A DNA stretch of 64,000 nucleotides from the NCBI RefSeq assembly GCF_011769525.1, contig NZ_CP050440.1, positions 3,721,501 to 3,785,500 of the forward strand, read 5' to 3'. The stretch is from Tolypothrix sp. PCC 7910. Lineage in GTDB: Bacteria; Cyanobacteriota; Cyanobacteriia; Cyanobacteriales; Nostocaceae. The notes under the pieces are model-generated. The model worked only from the letters and a program-made list of their open reading frames with translations. It did no database searches and had not been told where the DNA came from. The position numbers were made by a program, and so were the translations under genes. Shown piece by piece: positions 1 through 10,015 of this stretch (the stretch's first letter is position 1; the number at the start of each line of letters is the position of its first letter).

Positions 1-663
1 AGCTCAATTGGGGGATTTTCCCCCAAACCCCCTCCAAAATTATTGTTCTGTTTTTTTGTTGAGTAACTAGTACAGCACGGCATAAATAAACAATAAAGGT
101 ATAGCTAGCTTAAAAATTAAACGCAGCAGATTGCAAGCTTGGTAGTTACAGATTATTGTAGGGTCACCTGTATACTGAATTTTAATAAGTCACAAGATAG
201 TTAAGAAATATTGGTTCATTAAAGGTGCAACAAATAATAAGTAATATATGCATAAATAATGGGTATTCACTAAAGGGTAGGTAATCAAAATAGGTGTATT
301 AATAAAAGAACGGGGAAAGGATAAAACTTTCAGAATTTACCGTTTACCCTACAAGAATTTATATAGTTCAATTTAATCAAGCTGGCTTAATTAGATATTT
401 GAATCTATAATTCATTCCTTACCCGTTCTGTTTTTATTTGTTACCTAATCGCCAAATTATGCTCTCAATTTTTTTTTGCCTGAAACTGTCTATTTTTAAA
501 ATTAGTAACCAAATTAGATATCACAGTGATTTTAAGTTGCTACTTAGTAGTAAAAAAAATTACTGTGAATAGTGAGTTAATGTGGAATTTTGAATTTTTG
601 ATTGCTAAGTAAATCTTCTGTATTTTCCTCATAATTTTATATAGTTAAAATACCTCAGCCAGC
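1..663. other. AT-rich intergenic region with hairpins, no gene seen
   Basis: No convincing reading frame was found. Positions 8-26 form a compact inverted repeat (TTGGGGGA against TCCCCCAA around two T), which may end a gene left of the window. Positions 307-314 (AGAACGGG) and 422-429 (CCCGTTCT) are distant inverted arms. Positions 521-568 form a two-level stem-loop: TCACAGTGATTTT pairs with AAAATTACTGTGA with one mismatch, and CTACTTAGTAG lies inside. The last structure lies about 100 bases beyond the stop of the minus-strand gene ending at 664, so it could take part in 3' end formation. That role is inference. Confidence 0.5.
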
Positions 664-1332
664 TTATCTCTTCTTAGATTGTGAAGAATTTCGGTGCGGA
701 GGCATATCTGCTTGTAATTCTTGTCTACCATTGGTGACAATTCGCAACATATCTTTAAGATCCTGCTCAATGCCTTCTAGGACACTATCAGCATATTGAT
801 CGGCTCCATTTTCAATTTCTTGAGCTTGGGCGATCGCAGTTTGTCGCATTTCCTCTAACTCTTGCATACAAGCACGCTGTTTTTGCTCAATTTCAGCCAA
901 AGTTTCTTGCATTAGAGCATCACACTCTTGCTGTACTTGCCGTCTTAGCTGTTCAGCTTCTCGCTCTGCCTGCCTGATAATATCGCTTTCAGCTAAGATT
1001 TGCGCCCGTTTAGCTTGGGCGGCTTCAACAACCTGCTGTCCGTACTCTTCTGCTTCTAGCAGAATTTCCTCTTTTTGGTCGAGGATCGTGGCTGCTTCTT
1101 GAAACACAGCGGGTAAAGAAACTCTGATAAAATCTAGCTGTTCTAGCAGCTTTTCTTCATCTACTAGGGTGCGTCCAGTTAGGGGAATTCGCAAGCTAGA
1201 AAGAATAATTTCTTCTAGTCGATTCAGTTCCTGGAGAATATCTATATTTCCCGCTCCTTCGGTATATTCTTGAGGGGCGTGATTGTTTCCGTTGTGATTG
1301 GGTTCAACATTTGAGAGTTGTGGTTGTAGCAT
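664..1332 (-). CDS. Coiled-coil protein encoded downstream of coaD
   Basis: A 222-residue protein starting at an ATG. Residues about 30-75 are a hydrophobic/acidic helical segment. Residues about 75-195 are a long charged coiled coil rich in Glu, Gln, Ala and Arg, of the kind seen in DivIVA-like or ATP-synthase-b-like proteins. There is no signal peptide or membrane helix, so it is probably cytoplasmic. Its first 91 bases overlap the 3' end of coaD in another frame, and no later Met lies early enough to avoid this, so the two are probably co-transcribed and perhaps translationally coupled. A DivIVA-like scaffold role is only a guess from composition. It could equally be an uncharacterised cyanobacterial coiled-coil family. 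Confidence 0.7.
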   Translation of the reverse strand: MLQPQLSNVEPNHNGNNHAPQEYTEGAGNIDILQELNRLEEIILSSLRIPLTGRTLVDEEKLLEQLDFIRVSLPAVFQEAATILDQKEEILLEAEEYGQQVVEAAQAKRAQILAESDIIRQAEREAEQLRRQVQQECDALMQETLAEIEQKQRACMQELEEMRQTAIAQAQEIENGADQYADSVLEGIEQDLKDMLRIVTNGRQELQADMPPHRNSSQSKKR

Positions 1333-1793
1333 TGGTATATTTCTAGGGCAATGTGTGGGGGAACGAGATGATCGACAGAGCCACCAAACCTTGCAATCTC
1401 TTTTACCACACTACTACTTAAAAAACTATACTCATTTGAGGTTGCTAGAAAAACAGTCTCTATCTGAGTTGATAGTGTTTTATTAGTATGAGCCATCTGA
1501 AGTTCAATTTCAAAGTCTGAAACGGCCCGCAAACCCCGTAATAACACTTGTGCTTGGCGCATTTGGACGTAATTGACAGTTAAACCATCAAAGCTGTCTA
1601 CATCTACATTAGGTAAATGTTGTGTAGATAGCCGAATTTGTTCTAGCCGTTGCTGCACACTAAACAATGGTGTTTTATTAGGGTTACGCAAAACAGCTAC
1701 AATTACTCGATCAAACAGCCGACTACCGCGCTGAATGATATCCAGATGTCCCAATGTTATGGGATCGAAGCTACCAGGGTAAATAGCAATCAC
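1242..1793 (-). CDS. coaD: Phosphopantetheine adenylyltransferase
   Basis: CoaD transfers AMP from ATP to 4'-phosphopantetheine to give dephospho-CoA, the penultimate step of coenzyme A synthesis in the cytoplasm. The start [16 protein letters not shown] carries the nucleotidyltransferase GxFDPxTxGH motif. [13 protein letters not shown] near residue 130 is the second ATP-binding signature, and [12 protein letters not shown] the substrate loop. The start codon is GTG; the nearest upstream ATG is out of frame. At 183 residues it is about 20 longer than the usual CoaD. The extra C-terminal tail (about residues 158-183) is the part that overlaps the next gene, so it may be a lineage-specific extension. 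Enzyme identity is secure. Confidence 0.96.
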   Translation of the reverse strand: MIAIYPGSFDPITLGHLDIIQRGSRLFDRVIVAVLRNPNKTPLFSVQQRLEQIRLSTQHLPNVDVDSFDGLTVNYVQMRQAQVLLRGLRAVSDFEIELQMAHTNKTLSTQIETVFLATSNEYSFLSSSVVKEIARFGGSVDHLVPPHIALEIYQCYNHNSQMLNPITTETITPLKNIPKEREI

Positions 1794-2374
1794 AATCGTA
1801 GATACATCAAAGTTATGTAGGTGATTATATCGGAACCTGCCTCCAAACCTTTGAGTATGAGGAAACTACTAATTTTTAATAGCAAAATTGCTACTCAGTG
1901 TTTATTGTAAACTGCCTATATCAGCATATTAGTAAACTTTTATTTTATTTATAGAAATCCACTGTGATTGCAGAAATTAATCGCGTAGTGAGGAAATCAG
2001 CAACAAAAAATCAACTAATGGTGAGTTTTTCACAAATCAAATATTAGCAATGTATAGCTTAATATTTTGCTAAACTAGCTCTCTCCATCTGTTATTTATT
2101 ACAAAAGTCAGATGCATATTTCATTTAAATCAGTATCTTTGAGTACTAGAGTATTTTTGATCACAGATAATCTTTACTTTATATAGTTCTAATGAAGTAT
2201 TTTAATGTCCCTAAATGAACGGTATAAATGGAATATCAAAACACGAACATTTTTATTTTATTATTAATATTTAAAAGCTGTTTTTATTAATATGTTTACT
2301 GTAAAGATGTTTATAAAAATTAATTGGTATTCAAGTAGATTTTTCATGTTCACAAGATGATAGGGAGTAACCTG
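1794..2374. other. AT-rich intergenic region
   Basis: This separates divergent genes: coaD leaves to the left and a small protein gene to the right. Promoters for both must lie here, but no confident -10/-35 pair, NtcA site or other operator was recognised. No long repeat or coding frame was found. Confidence 0.4.
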
Positions 2375-2635
2375 ATGACAAATATTAATCGAGACGAACT
2401 TCGCAGATTTATTTATCCTCACAGTCGTTATTACGGTTCTTTTAAGGCAGAAACCTTAGTTTTTAATGCTAACTTGCAAGAATTTGCTCAAAGAGTTGGT
2501 TATATCAGTGTTTTAGAAACATCTGGAAAACTCTCAGCAGAAGAAGCCTATAGACAGATTCAATCACTGTGGAAAGAATTAAAGCGCAGCAAAAAAGAAT
2601 TGGGAATTGGGGAAGAAAAATCAGATGCTAGTTAA
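2375..2635 (+). CDS. Small conserved cyanobacterial protein
   Basis: An 86-residue soluble protein. The frame opens at an ATG at 2357, but the second ATG at 2375 has a good ribosome site (AGGGAG, eight bases upstream), so that start is preferred. The sequence begins TNINRDELRRFIYPHSRYYG, followed by FNANLQEFAQRVGYI and a helical, Lys-rich tail. This pattern is familiar from short hypothetical proteins in cyanobacteria (possibly DUF7219), but no function is known to me. There is no cysteine cluster, membrane segment or catalytic motif. The next small gene, 130 bases downstream on the same strand, may be co-transcribed. Confidence 0.75.
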   Translation: MTNINRDELRRFIYPHSRYYGSFKAETLVFNANLQEFAQRVGYISVLETSGKLSAEEAYRQIQSLWKELKRSKKELGIGEEKSDAS

Positions 2636-2764
2636 AGTTAGAAGCTAATCAACATCGAAGTTATATATATAATCAGGGCGGGCAAGATGCACACCCCACA
2701 AAATTTTGATGCCATTAAAATATGCAAATTAAAGTTGTGTGAGCTTACCAATTTTCTCTAAACG

Positions 2765-3049
2765 ATGGATGCTAAACACATAAAGAAAAAGACAGGCAAA
2801 GCTAAGTCAAAAACATTTGAACCAAAACCGAGGAATTCTCAACATATTAAAATATTATCTTGTAATCAGTTAATCAACCAGGTAATTTACGAGTGTTGGC
2901 ACTGCAAACAAGGTTTATTAAGTGAAATGGAGAGTTATCCACCACGAAAGATTGAGGTTTCTTGCCCTAATTGTGCCAAAACGGCAATTAGATTAATGGC
3001 TCAGAAATTACTTTCAACTACAGAAATACCTTCACCTTGGCAATCTTAG
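2765..3049 (+). CDS. Small zinc-ribbon protein
   Basis: A 94-residue basic protein. Residues 1-30 are Lys-rich and probably disordered. Cys44 and Cys47 (ECWHC) and Cys67 and Cys70 (SCPNC) form two CxxC knuckles 20 residues apart, the geometry of a single zinc ribbon. Such modules bind nucleic acid or act as protein-interaction domains. No partner can be named. The ATG at 2765 follows 129 bases after the preceding small gene on the same strand. Codon use looks like its neighbours. Function is unknown. Confidence 0.65.
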   Translation: MDAKHIKKKTGKAKSKTFEPKPRNSQHIKILSCNQLINQVIYECWHCKQGLLSEMESYPPRKIEVSCPNCAKTAIRLMAQKLLSTTEIPSPWQS

Positions 3050-3255
3050 CTGATACTAATTTTCAAAACTGCAGCAGATAAATAGATTCACAACATTTTT
3101 GTAAATTTACAAATCATTTATCTGTTGTAAATATTATTGGATTTTGTAATAGATAAGTTGCTAATAAAATCCTATGTATGTGGATAAATATCAATTGTAG
3201 ATAAGGGTAGGCAAAAGTGGTGTGGATATTCCTCCCACTTCATTACCACATCCAA

Positions 3256-4425
3256 TTAATTTACATCTTTTAAGATGATGTGTTTTTTGGTATCAAAGCT
3301 AATGATACCTTCTTTGCGTAATTTACTCATCAATCTTGTAATTGTGACTCGGTTAGCGCAGCAAGCACTAGCAATATCTTCATGAGTTAACCGAACTTTC
3401 AGACGAATTCCTTCTGCGACAGGTTCGCCAATTTCTTGTTTGAGGAATTCTAAAAGATAATGCAAGCGTTCTTGCACTTGCCGCCTTCCAGAAATAGCTA
3501 AAAACGATTCTGTCTGCTGTAGGCGTTGATTAATTTTTGGTACAATCGTGGAACTGATAGTAGAAGAAGCTGATATCTCTGTTGTATATATTGACACTAA
3601 CTCAACATTAGATAGAGCGATCGCTTGGTAAATATTTAAAGAGGTCATGCTAGAGCCAAAAACCATTCCTGGCCCTGCTAAACCTATGAGAACTTCTTCA
3701 CCAGTTTCGCAGAAAGTACTAAGTTTAACCCAACCCTGATTCACATAAAAAATTTCTAGCGGGTTGAGTGTTATATTCTCTCCTTTTGAATATTTAGACA
3801 ATTGCCGATCCTGGATAATACTATTGATGCTATTGTCTTCTAATGATTGCCATTGTTGGCGCTCAGTTATATTACGTATTAACCAGTTGAAAGATATAAC
3901 TTTACCATCTTGATTCCGGACAACTGCTATAGTTACAGCAGCATTTAAAGTTTTACCATGACGTTGCTGCAAACGTACTAGTAACTCTTTAGTTCTATCT
4001 GATTGAACTAATCGGTTGAGTTCGGTACGAATCTGCTGACGTTCTTCGAGAGGAACGAAGTTCACCAGTGGCTTACCTACTAAAAAATTTTTTGCAACAT
4101 TAAATAACTTAGCTGCCATTGAGTTGGCTTCGTATATTCTGCCTTCTGTATTTGTAACTATATAGGCATCTGGTGCAAACTCGAATAAATCTTGGTAGCG
4201 CTGGCGTTCTGTTTCTAAAAAATTTTGTGTTTGTATCAGTTCCTCATTTTGTTGATACAGTTCTTCTACTGCTAACTGTACCGTTCTGGAGGTGCTATGC
4301 AGTTCCTCAAAAGCTTGGGGTAGCATATCTGATGGTACCCAAGGCAAGACAGTAGCCGTTTGATATAAATCTGCTAACCGCTTATGCAAGACTTCTGTGC
4401 GTTGAAAAAATAATTCTATATTCAT
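3256..4425 (-). CDS. PAS-Crp/Fnr fusion transcriptional regulator
   Basis: A 389-residue cytoplasmic regulator. Residues 1-75 are helical. Residues about 76-190 are a PAS domain (RYQDLFEFAPDAYIVTN, closing with NWLIRNITERQQW). Residues about 200-300 follow the cyclic-nucleotide-binding fold of Crp/Fnr proteins but lack the usual cAMP-pocket motif (RxS in a phosphate-binding cassette). Residues about 310-389 are a Crp-type helix-turn-helix (LTHEDIASACCANRVTITRLMSKLRKEG in outline), resembling NtcA. It starts at ATG with AGGAG seven to eight bases upstream. The PAS domain suggests redox, light or ligand sensing coupled directly to DNA binding. Target genes are unknown. It lies downstream of a diguanylate cyclase gene on the same strand, separated by a probable terminator. 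Confidence 0.85.
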   Translation of the reverse strand: MNIELFFQRTEVLHKRLADLYQTATVLPWVPSDMLPQAFEELHSTSRTVQLAVEELYQQNEELIQTQNFLETERQRYQDLFEFAPDAYIVTNTEGRIYEANSMAAKLFNVAKNFLVGKPLVNFVPLEERQQIRTELNRLVQSDRTKELLVRLQQRHGKTLNAAVTIAVVRNQDGKVISFNWLIRNITERQQWQSLEDNSINSIIQDRQLSKYSKGENITLNPLEIFYVNQGWVKLSTFCETGEEVLIGLAGPGMVFGSSMTSLNIYQAIALSNVELVSIYTTEISASSTISSTIVPKINQRLQQTESFLAISGRRQVQERLHYLLEFLKQEIGEPVAEGIRLKVRLTHEDIASACCANRVTITRLMSKLRKEGIISFDTKKHIILKDVN

Positions 4426-4994
4426 GTGAAATTCTCCTGATCAGCTTGCAGATTAACCAAAAAACCCTATGTGTCAAGATATTGGTCTTATGAAATAGCC
4501 AATGATAAAAACAGTTAATTTAATGTTTTGTATGGCTTTCTCAAGAATGTTTATAATTTTAAGAGGCGCTAATCTTGATATCTATCTTTTGAGGCAGATG
4601 ATTTTCTTTAATCATTTCTTACAATGACTATCATAATGCTTACTCTTAGGTGGTTAAGAATAAGCTAACTATTAAAATCTCTAAAAAACTTCTATCCCAG
4701 GAATGGGATAGCCGCAATTGCTACAAAAATAAGAAGTGTGGTTAAGTTTTGTAAACAATAATTTTATGCTTCTTCAATTATGCTATAAGAATTAGGCTAG
4801 TATCTATATATTTGATATATTTGTCACTTAAAACGCTTCATTGATTTTGCTAATCACAGATGCAATAGGCAAATTCTCACAGAAATCCTGGCATATATAT
4901 TAAATAAAAAATGATTTTTAATGTTAATAAATATGGGATTAGTAATGCCAATGATAATGCATTTCAATACTGTGAGATAAATTTATGGCTACCA
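4426..4994. other. AT-rich gap between two signalling genes
   Basis: No gene was found. The clearest structure is the hairpin at 4692-4711, listed separately. The PAS-Crp promoter should lie between about 4430 and 4680, but no confident operator was recognised. Confidence 0.4.
4683..4711 (-). terminator. Probable Rho-independent terminator
   Basis: CTATCCCA (4692-4699) pairs perfectly with TGGGATAG (4704-4711) around GGAA. On the minus strand the stem is followed within three bases by T6 (plus-strand A run 4684-4689). It would end transcripts of the diguanylate cyclase gene before the PAS-Crp gene. An operator role for this palindrome cannot be excluded. Confidence 0.55.
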
Positions 4995-7184
4995 TCAAGC
5001 AAATTCATAACGGTTTTTACCCAGGTGCTTAGCTCGATACATAGCGTTATCTGCTTGTTTAATTAAAGTTTCGCTATCATAGCTATTAATAGGGTAAATA
5101 CTTATACCAATACTGGCAGAAACGTTGGTAGTATATCCATCTAAAACGATTGGCTCCTTAATTGTACTGAGAATTTTTTCAGCTACTTTAGATGCGACTT
5201 GCACTTGGGGAATTGCTCGTAAAATCACTGTAAATTCATCACCACCCAAGCGAGAGACTGTATCGCTACCGCGCAAACAATTACTCAGCCGTTGAGAAAC
5301 CGTTACCAATAAGCGATCGCCTATCTCATGTCCAAGAGTATCATTAACTTTTTTAAACCCATCTAGGTCAATAAACAGTAGCCCTAATAATAAATTATTA
5401 CTTTGCGCCCAAGCTAAGGATTCATGGAGTTTTTCGTTGAAGAATTTACGATTAGAGAGACCAGTTAGCGGATCGTGATATGCCAAATAACGTAAATGGT
5501 CTTCTTTACGTTTCAGTTCATTATTAGAACGATATAATTGCGCTGCTTTGCGCTTAAGTTTTTCTTCCATGAGCTTGCGCTCTGTAATATCGCGAATTAC
5601 TCCAACTAAAAAGAAATTACCAGCCGCATCTTTATGCAGCGATCGCTTTGTAGCAATTAAATGGGTTGAGCCATAAGCATCAGTAAATTGTTCTTCACTT
5701 TCTTGAGGCTGCTTTGTCTGAAAAACCATCTCATCTCTGCGACGAAATACATCAGCTTCATGCTTGGGGAAAAAGTCATAGTCGGACTTTTCAATTAATA
5801 AGTGATTAGGATACCCAATAAGTTCGCAATAGGCTTCATTTAATACAATCCACTGATGTTGTTCATTTTTAACAAAAATAGGGTCAGGAATTGTATTAAT
5901 CACTTGATATAAAAATTCTTTAGAACGCTTTAACTCTTCCTGCATATAAGCAAAATAACAGGTAATGCCAATAGCGGCGCTGGTAAATGTTAGTAATGAA
6001 GGAATAAAAGGTACCCACCAACCATATAAAAAAGCAAAGTAGGCATACAGAGCTAACAACAAGCAAAAAAGTAAAATACTAATAGATATTTTGATGGGGT
6101 GTCGGATTCGCCATGCTGTAACTGCACCTAAATAAGACCAAGCAAAAATCCACAAGTATTCCCATAGATTTGACCAAACTTGCAATAATGGTCGTTCTTG
6201 TAGAGCAGTAGCAATTAACTCATGGATAAAATAGGCTTGCAGTTCAATTCCGGCGATCGGCTTGCGCGAATGGGGTACAAACACAAAATCTTGCAGGCTG
6301 GGTGCATTAGAACCAATCAAAACAATGCGATCGCGAATCCAGCTTTTGTCTACTCTCCCCGCTATCACATCTCGCATTGATACTTGGCGGTAACTACAAG
6401 ATGATTTCGATGCATCCGCACATAGAGGTTTGGGAAAGTTAGACAATATTTGGTAGCCTTTAGCATCAGCTCGCACATAGGCTCCATCATTAGCCTGAAA
6501 CCTAGTAAAAACTGCTTTACCTAACTGTAAATACTCAGAGTTACTAGCTGCGGTTTTAGGAGTTATTCCCTCTGATTTTAAATAAAGTAAAGCCAGCTTT
6601 AAAGCAAAACTTTCGTGTGCCTGATTATCAATGTGCCAATACAACAAGCTACGGCGTATTTTACCATCGGGGTCATATAACACATTATTAAAACCCACTT
6701 GGTCAAGTTGATTTAGTACTGGTGACGGTAAAACACTGGCATTTTTGTTATTAGCTAATTGTTCAATACCAATTAAATTTGGCATCGATTTATAAGTTTC
6801 TACCAAATTTCTATATCCTGGCTCCACTGGTAAATCCCGGTAGATATCCAAGCCAATAGCACGGGGATTAGAAGCTTTTAATTTTTGTAACAAATCGGCA
6901 ATTACCTCATCTGGCATTGGCCAGGAACCAACTTGGCGTAAGGAAGCTTCATCAATCGCTACAATAGTAATACGCTCTTCTGGGGGATCATGTGGACGTA
7001 AGTAGAATAATTGATCCAAAGCCCCTAACTCTAAGGATTGCAGTAATCCCAAAGAGCGTATAAGCAAGATGCAGACTGCAACGCTGAAGGCGGTAATTAA
7101 TTCCCTCTTTCCTTGACTAAGCGGTTTTTTTAGTCCAGATATCAACCGCACAAGATGCTTGCCTACCTGCTTACTCATTCCCAT
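4995..7184 (-). CDS. CHASE2-PAS-GGDEF diguanylate cyclase
   Basis: A 729-residue membrane sensor likely to make cyclic di-GMP. An N-terminal membrane helix (about 28-48) leads into an extracytoplasmic CHASE2 domain (about 50-330; IVAIDEASLRQVGSWPMPDE is typical). Three more helices follow (about 340-415), then a PAS domain (about 425-540, ending VGVIRDITERK), then GGDEF (about 565-729). The active-site RLGGDEF lies near residue 644. An RxxD inhibitory site (RGSD) sits five residues before it, so product inhibition is expected. There is no EAL or HD-GYP domain. It starts at ATG. The gene stands alone. The signal sensed is unknown. Confidence 0.92.
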   Translation of the reverse strand: MGMSKQVGKHLVRLISGLKKPLSQGKRELITAFSVAVCILLIRSLGLLQSLELGALDQLFYLRPHDPPEERITIVAIDEASLRQVGSWPMPDEVIADLLQKLKASNPRAIGLDIYRDLPVEPGYRNLVETYKSMPNLIGIEQLANNKNASVLPSPVLNQLDQVGFNNVLYDPDGKIRRSLLYWHIDNQAHESFALKLALLYLKSEGITPKTAASNSEYLQLGKAVFTRFQANDGAYVRADAKGYQILSNFPKPLCADASKSSCSYRQVSMRDVIAGRVDKSWIRDRIVLIGSNAPSLQDFVFVPHSRKPIAGIELQAYFIHELIATALQERPLLQVWSNLWEYLWIFAWSYLGAVTAWRIRHPIKISISILLFCLLLALYAYFAFLYGWWVPFIPSLLTFTSAAIGITCYFAYMQEELKRSKEFLYQVINTIPDPIFVKNEQHQWIVLNEAYCELIGYPNHLLIEKSDYDFFPKHEADVFRRRDEMVFQTKQPQESEEQFTDAYGSTHLIATKRSLHKDAAGNFFLVGVIRDITERKLMEEKLKRKAAQLYRSNNELKRKEDHLRYLAYHDPLTGLSNRKFFNEKLHESLAWAQSNNLLLGLLFIDLDGFKKVNDTLGHEIGDRLLVTVSQRLSNCLRGSDTVSRLGGDEFTVILRAIPQVQVASKVAEKILSTIKEPIVLDGYTTNVSASIGISIYPINSYDSETLIKQADNAMYRAKHLGKNRYEFA

Positions 7185-7941
7185 TACCTAGTGGGGGAGA
7201 AATATTCTTTATTTGCAATCTCTATCAACTACATGGCGAAATTAGCTCATGAGTAGAATATGTTAATTGACTAGAAATGCGATCGCAGCCGTTGAATTCC
7301 TCAAGACTAGCCTGGGTAGTTGAGATCTATTTCTATGCATGACCACTCATCATGCGATGAAATGGTAACTTTAACTGTCGCGCCCAATATCACAAATTCA
7401 GTCTAAATATTGTTGCCTAATTACAGAAGTATGTTTATAGAAGATTTTAGCAGTCAAAGCTGAATCTTATATCTTTGCATAAATGCGTTTTCAAGTTTAT
7501 TTAACTGGTGTAAATCAACAATATCTTGCGTAATTTTACTGGATATTTAGTTATTAAATAACATTTTTTTTTGCTGATAATCACTACCTGTGGAGTCATG
7601 GTAGGAAAAAATTATATTTATTGACTAAGTATTTTGCAAATTGCCATTAGATAGATTTGTATAAATCGCTTCTATGTCTAATGGTATATTTATTGTTTGA
7701 ATCTCGGAAAAATGAGAATCTATATGGTGCTCTTATATTTTTATTTAATATTTTTTATACTAAATACTCACAATTTTGCAACCCATTAATCATTTTTAGC
7801 TGTATCAAATTTTGTACATCCCTACTTTTTCAAGAGGTATTAAAAGTAACAAATGAAAAAAGTCAACGTGATGTGCTTTAGGCAACCAGTTGACTTACAA
7901 TACTTGGCTAAGTTTTTACTCAAAAAGCTAATTCTAGCTAC
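7185..7941. other. Intergenic region without a convincing gene
   Basis: About 760 bases, mostly AT-rich with one HIP1 site near 7280. A 74-codon frame at 7657-7881 lacks a ribosome site and family features, so it was not accepted. The promoter of the CHASE2-GGDEF gene should lie near 7190-7400. Nothing else was recognised. Confidence 0.4.
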
Positions 7942-8934
7942 CTATCTGAAATATTTGAAGTTACGAGCGCCTGTATAACTAGAAACTTTGGCTAGTTCCT
8001 CTAAGTTTTGCACTCCGCTATAGCTTTTCCCGTTAATGATCCACGTGGGGAAACCTTCTATTTTGGCAGCTTTACATGAATCTGGTTGAGCTTTTAGTCC
8101 ACCAGGAGCGCATTCTACTTTAACGCCGCTGTTATCGATAATCTTGTAAGCTTCTTGACCAAAGAGTAACTTCTGTTCGTGGCAGTGCGGACACCAATAA
8201 GCCACATATTCCTTCGCTCCTATTTTCGCCAGATGATTGGCTAGACCAATTTCTGCTTCACCAGAGGTAGTATCAATTTTCCAACCGAATTCTGGGTTAG
8301 GATCTACTGTCGGTGAGAAAGGTAGAAGTTTCTGGGGTTGTCCAGGGGTAGAAGTAGCTGTATTGGCTGATGGATTGACACCTGAGTATACTCCCAATGT
8401 GCCAATTAATGTCACCATGCCGACAATGAGGGCAGTAAAGAGGATTTGTCCCACATCCTCCCACGTGCGACCCAAAATAGTGAGTACTAACATACTCATC
8501 GAGAAAATAGCCGAACCGATGCAATAAGGACAAACGGCTTTGATTTGAGATGCTAGTACATACATTAAGTAGCCGCTGAAAACGGACATTGCGATCGCGC
8601 CTACTAATAGCAGCCACCAAGTCCAATTTTCTATTTGCTTGCGGTTATTATCTCCTTGTTTCAAGGCTAAAGGAGCCAAAGCCAATATCAACATACTGAT
8701 ATAAGCTAATAACCCAAATAAGGCTAATGGCTGACCAAAAACTGTTGCCCACGGACTGGAAAGCACATCACCACAGCCTTTAAAACCAGCTTGTTGGGCT
8801 GGACAAGCTGCACTACCTCCTGTTAATTTCTCGTAAGTCAAATAACCTGTAACCAGGACACCAAGTCCTGCGATCGCGGCAATCAACGGACGCGACCATT
8901 TATGAATCCAAGGAGTAGAACGACGACGAATCAT
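7942..8934 (-). CDS. Vitamin K epoxide reductase-thioredoxin fusion (VKOR/LTO1 type)
   Basis: A 330-residue membrane protein expected to oxidise thiols and form disulfide bonds in exported proteins, passing electrons to quinone. The VKOR part (about 15-180) has four to five membrane helices. It carries the loop pair Cys44/Cys54 and the quinone-side redox pair Cys135-Pro-Tyr-Cys138. The C-terminal thioredoxin-like domain (about 215-330) has WCPHC, Cys248/Cys251, and a cis-Pro region (EGFPTWI). This architecture matches the cyanobacterial VKOR homologues and plant LTO1, known for oxidative folding of photosystem II lumenal proteins. That role here is by family. It starts at ATG with no close operon partner. 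Confidence 0.94.
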   Translation of the reverse strand: MIRRRSTPWIHKWSRPLIAAIAGLGVLVTGYLTYEKLTGGSAACPAQQAGFKGCGDVLSSPWATVFGQPLALFGLLAYISMLILALAPLALKQGDNNRKQIENWTWWLLLVGAIAMSVFSGYLMYVLASQIKAVCPYCIGSAIFSMSMLVLTILGRTWEDVGQILFTALIVGMVTLIGTLGVYSGVNPSANTATSTPGQPQKLLPFSPTVDPNPEFGWKIDTTSGEAEIGLANHLAKIGAKEYVAYWCPHCHEQKLLFGQEAYKIIDNSGVKVECAPGGLKAQPDSCKAAKIEGFPTWIINGKSYSGVQNLEELAKVSSYTGARNFKYFR

Positions 8935-8943
8935 AAACTTGAT

Positions 8944-9133
8944 TGGGGGTTGGGGGTTGGGGGTTGGGGGTTGGGGATTGGGGATTGGGGATTGGGTACT
9001 GGGGATTGGGAATTGGATACTGGGTTCATGAGGATTGGTTGCTTCCCCTTCTCCTGTTTTCCCTTCTCCTGTTTTCCCTAGTCCCTAGTTCCTAATCCCT
9101 AGTCCCCAGTCCCCAGTCCCCAGTCCTTAGTCC
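8944..9133. repeat. Complementary STRR heptad arrays
   Basis: Positions 8944-9023 hold more than ten G-rich heptads (TTGGGGG, TTGGGGA, variants TACTGGG). Positions 9065-9133 hold C-rich heptads (CCTAGTC, CCCCAGT). In RNA, GGGGAUU pairs with AGUCCCC along its whole length with one G-U pair, so the two arrays can form one long hairpin. They separate btpA (stop codon at the array edge) from the VKOR gene. Such arrays are typical of heterocyst-forming cyanobacteria. Confidence 0.85.
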
Positions 9134-10015
9134 CTAGGAACGAATAGTTACTGAGGAAACTGATTTAGTTTCACCCTTAGAGTTCCAACTCCGGTGTGCG
9201 GCTTCTACAAATTGACTGACACGTATCGGGTCAATTGGTTGCTCAATCCTACCGTGACGTTTTAGGGAACTGGAAACGATGACACCATCTGCGGCCTGCA
9301 TTAGTGTAGCAATGTTTTCCCAATTGGCCCCGCTACCAATAAAGACTGGCGTGCCATTGGCCGCACCACAAGCTAGTTCCAAATCTTCTATGTTAGGCGG
9401 GCTACCAGTTGCCCAACCTGACAAAATCACTGCATCTGCCAAACCCCTTTCGATTGTGTCTTTCACAGCAACTGTCAGATTTGGAGAACTTAAAGGGCGA
9501 GCGTGTTTCACCAATACATCAGCCAGAATTTTAACATCACTACCTAACTCTCGCCGATAGCGGAGTAGTTGATGGGCTTCTCCCTCAATTAATCCTTGGT
9601 CAGTTGCCATCACCCCAGTGAGGACGTTAACGCGAATAAATTGCGCCCGCACACAACTGGCGATCGCCATTGCACTTTTCGCATCGTTCCGCAACACATT
9701 TAAACCAATCGGCAATGTCACTAAATTCTGTATTTGCTGCACCACTACAGTCATGGCACTCACAACCGCCGGATCGACCTGACTTTTCGTAAAGGGCGCA
9801 TCAAAAAAGTTTTCTACAATAATACCATCCACCCCACCACTTGCTAGGGCTGTGGCTTCTTGTTCGGCCCGGTCAATCACGGTTTTGAGGTTACCTCCCC
9901 AGCGGGGCGAGGTCGGCAGTGGTAATAGGTGAACCACGCCAATAATTGGTGTTCGAGTTTTAAATAGCTGATATAAGTCCACGTCTTTAACCGCTTCGCG
10001 GAGTCCACAGTACAT
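9134..10015 (-). CDS. btpA: BtpA family protein (photosystem I biogenesis)
   Basis: A 293-residue TIM-barrel-like protein. BtpA is a peripheral thylakoid protein in Synechocystis needed for stable accumulation of photosystem I reaction-centre proteins; its biochemical activity is unknown. Family features include IIGVVHLLPLPTSPRWGG near the start, DGIIVENFFDAPF, LPIGLNVLRNDAKSAMAIA, ILADVLVKHA and DAVILSGWATG. Length is slightly above the usual 270-290. The ATG at 10015 gives an N-terminal lead of about 20 residues before the conserved core. The stop codon lies at the edge of the STRR array. It is transcribed towards the VKOR gene, which faces the same way. Confidence 0.93.
   Translation of the reverse strand: MYCGLREAVKDVDLYQLFKTRTPIIGVVHLLPLPTSPRWGGNLKTVIDRAEQEATALASGGVDGIIVENFFDAPFTKSQVDPAVVSAMTVVVQQIQNLVTLPIGLNVLRNDAKSAMAIASCVRAQFIRVNVLTGVMATDQGLIEGEAHQLLRYRRELGSDVKILADVLVKHARPLSSPNLTVAVKDTIERGLADAVILSGWATGSPPNIEDLELACGAANGTPVFIGSGANWENIATLMQAADGVIVSSSLKRHGRIEQPIDPIRVSQFVEAAHRSWNSKGETKSVSSVTIRS

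Noticed and set aside
7657-7881. 74-codon frame on the plus strand
   Set aside because: AT-driven hydrophobic composition, no ribosome site, no family features.
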